A model generated the notes under the pieces. That model did no database searches. It saw only the letters and a list, made by a program, of their open reading frames with translations, and was not told the DNA's origin. From Streptomyces sp. NRRL WC-3618 (GTDB taxonomy: Bacteria; Actinomycetota; Actinomycetes; Streptomycetales; Streptomycetaceae), in assembly GCF_001280005.1 (NCBI RefSeq), contig NZ_LGDW01000069.1:1-16619 (forward strand): 16,619 bases of DNA, given 5' to 3'. The position numbers and the translations under genes were made by a program. Shown piece by piece: positions 1 to 8,080 of the stretch (within the stretch, counting starts at the first letter, position 1; each line of letters starts with the position of its first letter).

Positions 1-30
1 CCCCTTGGAGGGGCGGGCGTCGTCGACAGG

Positions 31-78
31 GTGCGGGTGCGTCGTGGCTTGTCGCGCAGTTCCCCGCGCCCCTTGAGG
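31..78 (+). repeat. Dispersed Streptomyces-type intergenic repeat (copy 1)
   Basis: The stretch contains GTCGTGGCTTGTCGCGCAGT followed by TCCCCGCGCCCCTT. I recognise this from memory as a very common non-coding sequence between Streptomyces genes; I cannot check copy number here. A second, degenerate copy (27 of 34 positions identical to 39-72) lies at 7993-8026 on the opposite strand, which supports a repeat from within the window. The preceding bases 1-20 (CCCCTTGGAGGGGCG...) resemble the tail of this element at 70-86, so the window may open at the end of another copy. No function is known to me. Confidence 0.55.
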
Positions 79-154
79 GCGGCCGGGGGGGTGGTGGATG
101 CGTCAACTTCCCTGTTCTGCACACTGGTTCGGTGGACGTGTCGTTCTCGCCTGT

Positions 155-162
155 GGAAAGGA
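155..162 (+). promoter_or_regulatory. Ribosome binding site supporting the GTG start at 173
   Basis: GGAAAGGA lies 10 bases before the GTG at 173. It is a better ribosome binding site than the G-rich run before the in-frame ATG at 98. The codons between 98 and 172 also use many A/T third positions, unlike the rest of the gene, so that stretch looks untranslated. Confidence 0.5.
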
Positions 163-172
163 ATGCCGACTC

Positions 173-1360
173 GTGGCTGCTGATCCCCTGTCCCTGACGC
201 TGGCCAATCTGGTGCTGCGGCCCGCGTTGGGGTCCCGGCGTGATCCGGAGCGGGTGTTTGACCGGATCGTTGGCAAGGTGGGGTGGGAGGAAGGGGACGA
301 GGCGTTTGTTGAGGGGTTTCGGTCGTTGCTCGGCGAGTGGGCGGCCGATGAGGAGTTGTCGCCGGTCGGCTGGCAGTCCGCTCGGACACACGTCCGTAGG
401 CATCTCACCAACCGGGCCCGGATCCGGCGGCTGATCGCCGAGCACCCCGCCATCGCCCTCGAGCCCGTCGAGCGGCCGGTGTTCGTGGTGGGCCTCCCGC
501 GCACCGCGACCACGCTCACGCACGGCGTGCTCTCCCTCTCCGACGAGCATCGCTGCCCCCGTCTGTGGGAGTTGCTCGCCCCGGGCCTCGAACCGTCGCC
601 CCGGCAGCGGCAGCGGGCGGTCACGTCCGCGCGTCGGACCCTCGACGCCACGTACCGGCTCAGCCCGCGCTTCCGCGAGATCCACCCCATGACCGCCGAG
701 GGGCCGGAGGAGTGCACGTTCCTCCTGCCGCACGCCCTGGTGCCGCTGTCGCAGGCCCGGCTGCCGGAGTACCACGCCCGGCAGTTCGAGCGGGACTTCG
801 TCCCCGACTACCGTCATCTCAAGGAGTGCTTCCAGGTACTCCAGTACGGCCGGCCGCGGCGCCGCTGGATCCTCAAGTCGCCCATGCACACCGGGAATCT
901 CGACGCCCTGCTCGAGGTGTTCCCCGACGCCACGCTCGTGTGGACCCATCGCGACCCGGCGACCGCCGTCGCCTCCTTCTGCAGCCTGGTCGAGTGCGGG
1001 ATGGCTCTGTCCCGGCGCACGATCGACCTGCCCGCCCTCGGCGCCACCTGGCTCGACCTGCTGAGCCGCTCCGTACGGCGCGGACTCGCGGCCCGGGCCG
1101 GCCTCCCCGGCGGGGCGCTGGTGGACGTGCCCTACTCCTGGCTCGGCTCCGATCCGGCCACGGGCGCGCCGAAGCTCTACGACGCGGTGGGCGCCCGCTG
1201 GACCGAGGCCGACGCCGCCCGGCTCCCGACGGTCTCCACCCACCTCAGAGGCAGCCGCCCCCACCGCTACGACCTGGCCCGCTACGGCCTGACCAAGGCC
1301 GACGTCGACGCCGCCTTCGCCGACTACAACACGCTGCGGGCCGAGGTCGACCGCGCCTGA
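173..1360 (+). CDS. Sulfotransferase family protein (Sulfotransfer_3 type)
   Basis: Predicted PAPS-dependent sulfotransferase of 395 residues; the acceptor substrate is unknown. Numbering from the GTG start, VVGLPRTATTLTHGVL at about 105-120 is the 5'-phosphosulfate-binding loop. LKSPMH at about 234-239 and VWTHRDP at about 256-262 form the usual second block with the 3'-phosphate-binding Arg. The tail (SRPHRYDLARYGLT, about 361-375) is the C-terminal signature of this bacterial group. There is no signal peptide or membrane segment, so the protein should be cytosolic. An in-frame ATG at 98 would add 25 residues (including several Cys) with poor codon bias; I prefer 173 because of the ribosome binding site. 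The gene converges with the polysaccharide operon and shows no functional link to it. Family call is confident; substrate and start are not. Confidence 0.8.
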   Translation: MAADPLSLTLANLVLRPALGSRRDPERVFDRIVGKVGWEEGDEAFVEGFRSLLGEWAADEELSPVGWQSARTHVRRHLTNRARIRRLIAEHPAIALEPVERPVFVVGLPRTATTLTHGVLSLSDEHRCPRLWELLAPGLEPSPRQRQRAVTSARRTLDATYRLSPRFREIHPMTAEGPEECTFLLPHALVPLSQARLPEYHARQFERDFVPDYRHLKECFQVLQYGRPRRRWILKSPMHTGNLDALLEVFPDATLVWTHRDPATAVASFCSLVECGMALSRRTIDLPALGATWLDLLSRSVRRGLAARAGLPGGALVDVPYSWLGSDPATGAPKLYDAVGARWTEADAARLPTVSTHLRGSRPHRYDLARYGLTKADVDAAFADYNTLRAEVDRA

Positions 1361-1400
1361 ACAGCGCGGCCGTCTCCGTGCCGCGCCTGCGCACACCGCC

Positions 1401-1499
1401 TCAGCAGGCTCCGCCACCGCCCACCACGATCGCGACGGTGAGCAGCCGCAGCGGGCCCGGCGTGGACAGGGCGCCCAGCGTCTCCGTTTCTCGGTGCGG
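1401..1499 (-). pseudogene. Possible remnant of a membrane-protein gene (N-terminal part)
   Basis: Reading the minus strand directly after the GH95 stop codon, the same frame stays open for 32 codons before a TGA at 1403-1401. It encodes a peptide containing ALSTPGPLRLLTVAIVVGGG. The codons are mostly G/C in the third position, and a short basic stretch precedes a hydrophobic run, like the start of a membrane protein. There is no start codon or ribosome binding site, and the frame ends after about 10 hydrophobic residues. It could be a decayed fragment or chance. Nothing else, including a clear terminator, is seen between 1361 and 1499. Confidence 0.22.
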
Positions 1500-3752
1500 T
1501 TACCGCGGTCCCAGGTCGAGGGTGCGGTTCTCTCCGGCGACGAGGTCGAGCGTGTGTGAGCCGGTGGGGGTTCTGAGGTCGATCCGGTGGGTTCGGGTGG
1601 GGCGTACGACGGCTCGGCCGTGCCCCGGTCTCCAGTCGAGGTCGACCTCCGCGCCGAACCGCGTCCGTACGCCCCTAAGGCGGCCCGTGGGGCAGGTCAT
1701 CGGGAGCGCGGGCAGGAGGACCAGCCGGTCTGGGGTCGACTGGACGAGCGCCTCGATGAGCACCGCCGGCAGGGCGTGGGCGGCGTCCGCGTTGTAGACG
1801 TTCCGGCCCGGGTAGTGGGCGCTCATCAGGGAGTCGTGGAAGAAGTCGCCGTCGACCACCTGGCCGAGGGCGCGGGTGACCCGTTCGCCGTCGCGGAGGC
1901 GGGCCGCGACCAGCGCGTGGTGCAGGTGTCCGTGAGCCGAGTCGTTCTCGCAGCCCCGCAGTTGGAGCGCCCGGTGTGCGGCGGCGGCCAGGTCGGGGGT
2001 GTCGTACGGGTTGATCTCGTCGAGCGGCCAGACGCCGTAGAGATGGCTGAGGTGCCGGTGGTCGTAGGTGTCGATCAGGCCGGGCCACGCCCATTCGGCG
2101 AGCGCTCCGTCGGCGTTGACGCGGTGTGGTGGCAGCCGGTCGGCCAACGCCCGCCAGCGGTCGGCCCGTTCGGGGTCGTCGGGGTGCTGGTCGGCGGCGG
2201 TGCGCAGGGCGTGCCGGGCCGCCGAGAGGTCCATCGCCGCGTTGACCGCGCCCCAGCTCCCGCCCGTGGGACGGTTCTCCGGCGAGTAGGAGGGGACGAC
2301 GACAAGGTGCCCGTCGGCGTCGGTGCGGGTGAGGAAGTCCTCGTAGAACTCGGCGACTTCGGCGAGGAGGGCAGCGGTGCGCGGGTCGCGGACGCCCTCG
2401 GTGTCGTCGTGGTCGACGAGCGGCTTGAGCAGCCAGTCGGCGCCGGCTGTCCAGAGGTGGAGCGGGTACTCACGGGAGAAGTGGTACGCGAGTCCCGACT
2501 CGCCGTCGGTGTGCGTGGGCGCGACCACGCCCCGGGCGCCGAAGACCGTGCGGGCGTTGTCCCGCCAGTCATGTAGCTGACGGTGAATCAGGGAGGCGTG
2601 GGCTTCGGTGACTTCGGGGAGCGCGCCGGCCACCGCCGACGCGGTCTGCAGGTTGAGGTTGGCGTTGGTGGTGAACGCTCCGGACCACGCGGTGTTCCAG
2701 TCGCCGGTCCACAGGCCGACCAGCCGGGGCGGAAGCATTCCGCTGGCGGAGAGCAGGTGGTAGCGACCGGCGGCGAAGAGACGCTCCAGGAGAGCGGGAC
2801 TCTTCGCGAGGGTGAGCAACTCGCTGCCGGGAAGCGCGCGTTCGGTGTCCTCGGCGGCAAGGTCGAGGGTGACGCGGTGGTAGGCGGTGCGGTGGAGGTG
2901 GGTGTGCCGGGCGAGGAGGCGGTCGTACGTCCGTTCGCCCGACCACGGCTCGTCGTCGGCCTGGGCCTCGTCGGCGTCCGCCAGCAGGTCCCGTAGGGCC
3001 CTGGCGTCGTCCGCCGTGTCCCGTTCGCCGGTGTGCCGGACGACCCGGGTCAGCAGCAGCACGGACTGCGCGCCCTCGGCACGGACGCCGGGCGGGACGA
3101 GGGTGGTGTCGCCGCCCGTGGGGACGACGAGGGTCACGCCGGTGTACGCGGAGTTGCTTGCAGGGTACCGGGCGCGGAGGGTGAGCAGGGCGCCCTCGGG
3201 TGTGCGCACCACGCTCTGGCCTACGCCCAGCCCGGGTGGGGCGTTCGGGAGCCGGTGGTCGAGGTCGATGTCGAGGGTGAGACCGGTGTCGCCGGTGACG
3301 TACTGGACGATGACGTCGTCCGCGCGGGACACGAAGACCCGGCTGCGCCACCCGGCGCACCCCGCCTCGACGACCCCGCTGGTGAAGTCGACGGACCGCC
3401 GGTAGTCCCGGGCCTCCCCCACCGGTGACCCGCCGCGCAGCCGCACCTGGAACGCCGGGTGGAAGGGCTGCACCCACTGCATGTCCCGTCCGTCGGTGAA
3501 GCTCTCGGCGGCCGTGGCGTCCCCGGCCAGCAACCGTTCCTGGAGAGCGGGCACCCGGTCCGCCAGTCGCGGCGGGCGGGCGTGCTCGCTGCCGTTCGGG
3601 CGGACGAGGGTGTGGTGCGTGACGACGACACGGTCACCGTCCGGGTCGCCGAGGACCAGGGCGCCATGGCGGCCGTTGCCGCTCAGGTAGCCGTCCTCCC
3701 AGCGAGCCGCCGGGCGGGGTTCCCAGGTTCCGTGGACGGGCGGTGCGGTCAT
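1500..3752 (-). CDS. GH95-family glycoside hydrolase (alpha-L-fucosidase / alpha-L-galactosidase)
   Basis: A 750-residue enzyme with no signal peptide, so probably cytoplasmic. Family GH95 removes terminal alpha-L-fucose or alpha-L-galactose with inversion. The N-terminal beta-sandwich domain (about 10-265) has YLSGNGRHGALVLGD, matching the usual PIGNGRLGAMVFGG. The helical-barrel catalytic domain (about 315-670) contains GLWTGDWNTAWSG, TTNANLNLQ, SYSPEN, HRHLSHLYGVWP and NADAAHALPAVL. By motif alignment with the Bifidobacterium enzyme AfcA, the catalytic Asn pair is N363/N365, the acid E492 and the assisting Asp D656. The sequence is divergent: the usual QMNYW after the Asn pair is absent, and the residue two before N363 is Thr361, not His. 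The start ATG overlaps the GH42 stop (ATGA), which implies translational coupling; only a poor ribosome binding site precedes it. Last gene of the block. Family call good, exact sugar uncertain. Confidence 0.85.
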   Translation of the reverse strand: MTAPPVHGTWEPRPAARWEDGYLSGNGRHGALVLGDPDGDRVVVTHHTLVRPNGSEHARPPRLADRVPALQERLLAGDATAAESFTDGRDMQWVQPFHPAFQVRLRGGSPVGEARDYRRSVDFTSGVVEAGCAGWRSRVFVSRADDVIVQYVTGDTGLTLDIDLDHRLPNAPPGLGVGQSVVRTPEGALLTLRARYPASNSAYTGVTLVVPTGGDTTLVPPGVRAEGAQSVLLLTRVVRHTGERDTADDARALRDLLADADEAQADDEPWSGERTYDRLLARHTHLHRTAYHRVTLDLAAEDTERALPGSELLTLAKSPALLERLFAAGRYHLLSASGMLPPRLVGLWTGDWNTAWSGAFTTNANLNLQTASAVAGALPEVTEAHASLIHRQLHDWRDNARTVFGARGVVAPTHTDGESGLAYHFSREYPLHLWTAGADWLLKPLVDHDDTEGVRDPRTAALLAEVAEFYEDFLTRTDADGHLVVVPSYSPENRPTGGSWGAVNAAMDLSAARHALRTAADQHPDDPERADRWRALADRLPPHRVNADGALAEWAWPGLIDTYDHRHLSHLYGVWPLDEINPYDTPDLAAAAHRALQLRGCENDSAHGHLHHALVAARLRDGERVTRALGQVVDGDFFHDSLMSAHYPGRNVYNADAAHALPAVLIEALVQSTPDRLVLLPALPMTCPTGRLRGVRTRFGAEVDLDWRPGHGRAVVRPTRTHRIDLRTPTGSHTLDLVAGENRTLDLGPR

Positions 3753-5713
3753 GGTTTCAGTACCGCCACTCCGTACCGGCCCAGCGCGACCTCGTCCGAG
3801 ACGACGGCGCCGGTCAGCAGGTCGCGGTGGACGCCGGGCACCTGGACGGTCACCGGTTCCGTGCCGTGATTGAGCACGAAGAGCAGCTCACCGCGCCGGA
3901 CCGCCTCGATCCCGGCCGGCAGCGCGTCCAGCACCGGTCGGATGCCCGCGTCGGCGCCGATCCGGGTGAGGAGATCCCGCAGGGCGTCGGGCTCGGGGAG
4001 CGTGGAGAGGTACCAGGCGCGCCCCTTGCGCAGGACCGCCGGGAACCCGTCGAGTTCGCCGCCCTTGTACGGGGTGACCTCGTCGGCGTCGTCGGCCTCG
4101 AGCTCCTCGGACCACAAGTGCCCCCGGAAGCCGTCCACTTCGACGCTCTCACCCGGGGCCAGCGGCCACCACTCGTGCAGGGTGCGCAGCCCGAAGAGGC
4201 CGCGCAGCCGGGTGTCCATGCCGCCGGGCCGTACCCGGTCGTCCTCGTCGGCGACTCCGGTCAGGAAACCGCAGACGAGGGTGCCGCCGCCGCGTACGTA
4301 GGCGAGGAGGTTGTCGATCGCCGCATCCGTGAGCAGGTACAACTGCGGTACGACGACGAGCCGGTAGGCCGACAGGTCGTGCTCGGGGTGGGCGAAGTCC
4401 GTGGGGAGATTCGCCTCCCACAGGGCCCGGTGCCAGGCCCCCACGACCTGCGGATACTCGACCGCGGAGGAGAGCCGCCCCTCCTGGGCACCGCCCCACC
4501 AGGCGTGCCAGTCATGGAGGACCGCGATATCGCCGGACGTGTGACTGCCCGTCACATCATCGCCGATGAGGGCGAGTTCGGCACCGAGCCGCTTGACCTC
4601 CTGGAAGGTCCGACCGTGCTCGCCGGCGTGGCTGACCATGCCGGAGTGGAACTTCTCGGCGCCCTGCCGGGACTGCCGCCACTGGAAGTAGCAGACGGCG
4701 TCCGCGCCGCGCGCCACCGCCTGGAGCGACCAGAGGCGGTTGAGGCCGCGCGGCTTGGCGCAGTTGACACGCCGCCAGTTGACCGAACCAGTCGCCTGTT
4801 CCATCAGCATCCATGGTCCGCGTGCCTGCGAACGCGTCATGTCCTGTACGAGTGCGCCCTGTTGGGCTCCGAACGGGTCGTCCGAGTCGGAGTAGATGTC
4901 GACGGAGACGACGTCCTCCTCCTCGGCCCAGCGCCAGGCGTCCTGGCCCACCCATATCGGCATGAAGTTGGTGGTGACGGGGATGTGCGGGGTGTGGCGG
5001 CGGACGATGTCGCGTTCCGCGATATAGCACTCCAGGAGCGCGTCCGAGGTGAACCGTTTGAAGTCGAGCACCTGGGTCGGGTTGCGCATGTAGTGCGCGA
5101 GGCGCGGCGGCAGGATCTCGTCCCAGTCGCCGTACCCCTGGCTCCAGAACGTCGTCCCCCATGCCTCGTTGACCGCGTCCAGGGTGCCGTACCTGTTCTG
5201 GAGCCAGCGGCGGAACGCGGCGGCCGACTCGTCGCCCCAGTCGTAGGTGCAGTACTCGTTGTTGATGTGCCACATGGTGAGGGCGGGGTGGCCGCCGTAG
5301 CGGGCGGCCAGGTCCTCGGTGATGGCGGCGGCGTAGCGGCGGTAGACGGCGCTGGAGTGCGAGAAGTGCTGGCGCCCGCCCCACCACTCGGTCCGCCCGT
5401 CCTCGGCCACGGGCAGCGTCTCCGGGTGCAGCCGGCCCATCCAGGGCGGCGGCGAGGAGGTGGGCGTGGCGAGAACGACGCCGATGCCATGGCCGTGCAT
5501 CAGGTCCATCAGCCGGTCCAGCCAGCCGAACTCCCTTGCCCCTGGCCGGGGTTCGAGCTTCGCCCAGGAGAAGACGCCGAGCGTGACGGAGTTGACGCCG
5601 GCGTCCTTCATCAGCCGGACGTCCTCGTGCCAGGTCTCCTCGGGCCACTGCTCGGGGTTGTAGTCACCGCCGAAGAGGATGCGCCCCCGGGTGGCGTCGC
5701 CGAGCCCCGGCAT
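3749..5713 (-). CDS. GH42 beta-galactosidase-like enzyme
   Basis: A 654-residue enzyme of normal GH42 length, without a signal peptide, so cytoplasmic. The TIM barrel opens with FGGDYNPEQWPEETWHED (about 14-31). The acid/base is E153 in WHINNEY and the nucleophile E305 in MLMEQATG. A glutamine-amidotransferase-like middle domain (about 395-590) and a small C-terminal beta domain (about 595-654) follow, as in the family. GH42 enzymes usually hydrolyse beta-galactosides, some alpha-L-arabinopyranosides. Only one Cys (C155) remains where many GH42 proteins have a zinc-binding Cys cluster, so that metal site is probably lost. The ATG shares one base with the GH74 stop (TGATG), and GGGGAG lies 8 bases upstream. 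A longer frame starting at 5815 would overlap GH74 by about 100 bases and is rejected. In this context it probably removes galactose from imported oligosaccharides; that role is inferred. Confidence 0.92.
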   Translation of the reverse strand: MPGLGDATRGRILFGGDYNPEQWPEETWHEDVRLMKDAGVNSVTLGVFSWAKLEPRPGAREFGWLDRLMDLMHGHGIGVVLATPTSSPPPWMGRLHPETLPVAEDGRTEWWGGRQHFSHSSAVYRRYAAAITEDLAARYGGHPALTMWHINNEYCTYDWGDESAAAFRRWLQNRYGTLDAVNEAWGTTFWSQGYGDWDEILPPRLAHYMRNPTQVLDFKRFTSDALLECYIAERDIVRRHTPHIPVTTNFMPIWVGQDAWRWAEEEDVVSVDIYSDSDDPFGAQQGALVQDMTRSQARGPWMLMEQATGSVNWRRVNCAKPRGLNRLWSLQAVARGADAVCYFQWRQSRQGAEKFHSGMVSHAGEHGRTFQEVKRLGAELALIGDDVTGSHTSGDIAVLHDWHAWWGGAQEGRLSSAVEYPQVVGAWHRALWEANLPTDFAHPEHDLSAYRLVVVPQLYLLTDAAIDNLLAYVRGGGTLVCGFLTGVADEDDRVRPGGMDTRLRGLFGLRTLHEWWPLAPGESVEVDGFRGHLWSEELEADDADEVTPYKGGELDGFPAVLRKGRAWYLSTLPEPDALRDLLTRIGADAGIRPVLDALPAGIEAVRRGELLFVLNHGTEPVTVQVPGVHRDLLTGAVVSDEVALGRYGVAVLKP

Positions 5714-7944
5714 CAGACCGGCTCCCCGTACTGGATGCCCCGCCCGTTGGTGCCGAGGTAGACGCGGCCGTGGATCCGCGGATCGCCGGTGATCACCTTG
5801 CCGGTCCAGCCCCACTGATGGGCGTCGTCATTGATCCGCGTCCAGGTCTTCGCCTCGTCGTCGGAGCGGTGGACGGCGTTGCCGGTGCCGGTGCCCGTGG
5901 CGCCGACCAGGTAGACGGCCGGGTAGGCCGCGCCCTTGGCCGCGCGGCCGAAGCCGAGCGTGTGCGACGCCGAGCAGCCGGCGACCTTGGTGAAGGTGAC
6001 GCCTCCGTCGGTGGACCGGTACAGCCCGTTCGTCTTGCCGCTCACCCACAGGTCACCGACGCGTCCGGGCGCCGCGATCAGCCCGAACTCGTTGTCACCG
6101 GAAGGGAGTCCGCCTGCCCTGGCGGTGAACGAGAGGCCGCTGTCGACGCTGGCGTACAGCGTTCCGGTGTCCGTGTCGTAGGCGTAGAAGCGCTTCGGGT
6201 CGGCCGGGTCGGCGACCGGTGTGGCGCCCTTGGGGAGGGAGGAGATCTCGGACCAGGTCGTGCCGTTGTCCGTGGAGCGGTGGACCGGGTACTTCGTGCC
6301 GTCCCAGTGGGCGAAGGTCCACACCAGCACGCTGCCGTCGGTGTTGGTGGCGATCGGCCCCGACGCGTCCTTGGCGACGGCGGGCTGGGTGGCGAAGGGC
6401 GCCCAGCTGCGCCCGCCGTCGTTCGAGAAGGCCCCGTTGCCGCTGTCTCCCGCCCCTGTGCGGACGACGTACGACGGCTTGGCCGCCGCCTGGGCGAGTC
6501 CCGTCGCCGACCCGAACACCGGGTTCGAGGCCATGCCGCGCGACGGGGACGCCGTGAGCCGCTCGTGGTACATCACGCCGATGTCCCCGAGCCCGCTGAG
6601 CAGGTGCGCTTCCCCGACCGGGGGGGAGATCAGCTGGCGCACGGACGCCTCCTCCAGGCCGCGGATCTGCGGGGCCCAGTGCTTGAGGTCGCGGGTGCCG
6701 TAGAGGGTCGCGCCGGTCCCGTACACGATGTGCCGGGAGTCGTGGGGGTCGAGGGCGAGTGCCTGGATCCACCAGCCGAACTTCGGCTTGTCCTTGCCCC
6801 ACTTGAGGAAGGGGGTCTCGGACACGTCGAACACGGCGCTGTCCTTGAGGGACTTCCAGGTACGGCCGCCGTCCGTGGAGCGGAACACCGTGTCCGTCTC
6901 GGCCCAGCGGTTGTTGGTCGAGGCGACGAGGGTGCCGGGCCGGCAGGCGTCGACGGCGACTCCGCCGTAGGCGAAGGTGTCGGCGGAGCCGTCGGAGGCG
7001 GTACCGCCGGGCTTGACGGGGGTCACGTCCGTCCAACGGCCGGTCGTGGTGCGCAGCTTGTGGACGCTGCCGTCCGACTGGCCGTTGGGGCCTGGCCCGT
7101 TGCCGTACGTCACGTACAGGTCGTGGGTGTGCCTGTCGTAGGCGGCGCGGATCGGGACCTTGGCGGAGGTGGCGCCGACGGGCCGGCCGGGCACGGCTTC
7201 CCAGGTTCTGCCGTCGGAGGTGCGGTACAGGTTGGCCGTGGCGGCGGTTCCGTCGCCGTCGCCCCACCCGGCGTAGACACTGCGGCCGGCCGCGACCAGG
7301 AAGGTGACGCCCTGGCCGGTCGGGCTCGGGGCGGCCGGGAAGGTGCTCGCGGGTGCCCAGGTGGCGCCTCGGTCGGTGGACCGGAGCAGACCGTCGTGCC
7401 GGGTGCCCAGCCACAGGGTGTCACTGTCCCGCGGGTCGACGAGCAGCCGTTCGCCGGTGCCCCGCCCGTCCTCGTTGCCCCCGAGCTGCACGGTCAGGTC
7501 GGTGCGTGCCCAGGTCGCCCCCCGGTCCTCGGACCGCAGGACGGCGCCGTTCCCGGCCCACGGCTGGGCGTAGGTGCCGAGGGCGAGGTAGACGCGGTCG
7601 CGGTGGACGGGGTCGACGGCGATCGCCTCCACCCCGGTCAGGTTCCAGTCGTCCCACCCGAGGTGGTCGGTGAGGGCGGTCCAGCGGGCGGCGCGGTCGT
7701 CCCAGCGGTAGGCGCCGCCGATGTCGGTGCGGGCGTAGGCGAGTCCTCGTACGGACGGGTGGAAGAGGACTCCGGTGACGAATCCGGTGCCGCCGATGAC
7801 GGCGGTGCGCCAGCGGTAGGAGGGTGCCGTCGCGGGAGTGGAGGCCGCCTGGGCCGCCGTAGCGGACAACGGCACGGCGGAGACCGCGGCGGCGGCGACG
7901 GTACCGGCGAGAACAGCACGCCTGCTCGGAGGGGACGAAGACAT
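5713..7944 (-). CDS. Secreted GH74 endo-xyloglucanase
   Basis: A 743-residue GH74 enzyme. The start carries a Tat-type signal (SRRAVLAG at 7-14, Ala-rich core, likely cleavage after AQA at about 33). The mature part is a tandem pair of seven-bladed beta-propellers with repeated sialidase/BNR-like Asp-box motifs such as RSEDRGATW, RSTDRGATW, RSTDGGRTW and RSTDNGTTW. LAYARTDIGGAYRW (about 69-81) carries the family's first catalytic Asp (D74). D454 in LLSGLGDIG is my candidate for the second, by motif position. No carbohydrate-binding module follows the catalytic part. GH74 enzymes cut the beta-1,4-glucan backbone of xyloglucan, either internally or from the reducing end; I cannot tell which here. 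A ribosome binding site, GAGGT, sits 5 bases before the ATG. It follows the transporter genes after a 136-base gap and overlaps the GH42 start by one base. Confidence 0.92.
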   Translation of the reverse strand: MSSSPPSRRAVLAGTVAAAAVSAVPLSATAAQAASTPATAPSYRWRTAVIGGTGFVTGVLFHPSVRGLAYARTDIGGAYRWDDRAARWTALTDHLGWDDWNLTGVEAIAVDPVHRDRVYLALGTYAQPWAGNGAVLRSEDRGATWARTDLTVQLGGNEDGRGTGERLLVDPRDSDTLWLGTRHDGLLRSTDRGATWAPASTFPAAPSPTGQGVTFLVAAGRSVYAGWGDGDGTAATANLYRTSDGRTWEAVPGRPVGATSAKVPIRAAYDRHTHDLYVTYGNGPGPNGQSDGSVHKLRTTTGRWTDVTPVKPGGTASDGSADTFAYGGVAVDACRPGTLVASTNNRWAETDTVFRSTDGGRTWKSLKDSAVFDVSETPFLKWGKDKPKFGWWIQALALDPHDSRHIVYGTGATLYGTRDLKHWAPQIRGLEEASVRQLISPPVGEAHLLSGLGDIGVMYHERLTASPSRGMASNPVFGSATGLAQAAAKPSYVVRTGAGDSGNGAFSNDGGRSWAPFATQPAVAKDASGPIATNTDGSVLVWTFAHWDGTKYPVHRSTDNGTTWSEISSLPKGATPVADPADPKRFYAYDTDTGTLYASVDSGLSFTARAGGLPSGDNEFGLIAAPGRVGDLWVSGKTNGLYRSTDGGVTFTKVAGCSASHTLGFGRAAKGAAYPAVYLVGATGTGTGNAVHRSDDEAKTWTRINDDAHQWGWTGKVITGDPRIHGRVYLGTNGRGIQYGEPV
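6187..6196. promoter_or_regulatory. Intragenic GAAGCGCTTC palindrome (possible operator)
   Basis: The ten-base core of the control-region operators occurs perfectly inside the GH74 coding sequence, in codons for Lys-Arg-Phe near residue 585. The outer TC/GA flanks of the full 14-bp site are missing. It may be an auxiliary regulator site or chance. Confidence 0.25.
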
Positions 7945-8080
7945 GACTTACCTCGATCTTGAAGAAAGGGGGAGGAAGAGGCGCCTTCGTTGCGGGCGCG
8001 CGGAATCGCGCGACAGGCCACAGCGCCCGGGCGGTCACCGACGGACCGCACGAGGCACCCCAGGTCGCGAAACCTGACCG
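7945..8080 (-). other. Gap between the transporter genes and GH74
   Basis: This is the only real gap in the six-gene block. It holds a weak hairpin just after the permease stop (CAGGT and ACCTG arms at 8061-8065 and 8072-8076), a degenerate copy of the intergenic repeat (7993-8026) and the GH74 ribosome binding site GAGGT, 5 bases before the ATG. I see no convincing promoter or strong terminator. Read-through from the transporter genes is likely, possibly with changed mRNA stability. Confidence 0.5.
7993..8026 (-). repeat. Dispersed intergenic repeat (copy 2, degenerate)
   Basis: On the minus strand this reads GCGCTGTGGCCTGTCGCGCG followed by ATTCCGCGCGCCCG. It matches 27 of 34 positions of the element at 39-72. 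It lies in the gap before the GH74 gene, that is, inside a transcribed region. Confidence 0.4.

Noticed and set aside
5714..5815. An N-terminal extension of GH42 from an ATG at 5815.
   Set aside because: It overlaps the GH74 gene by about 100 bases and the added residues are Arg/Pro-rich; the ATG at 5713 gives the standard GH42 start shortly before FGGDYNPEQW.
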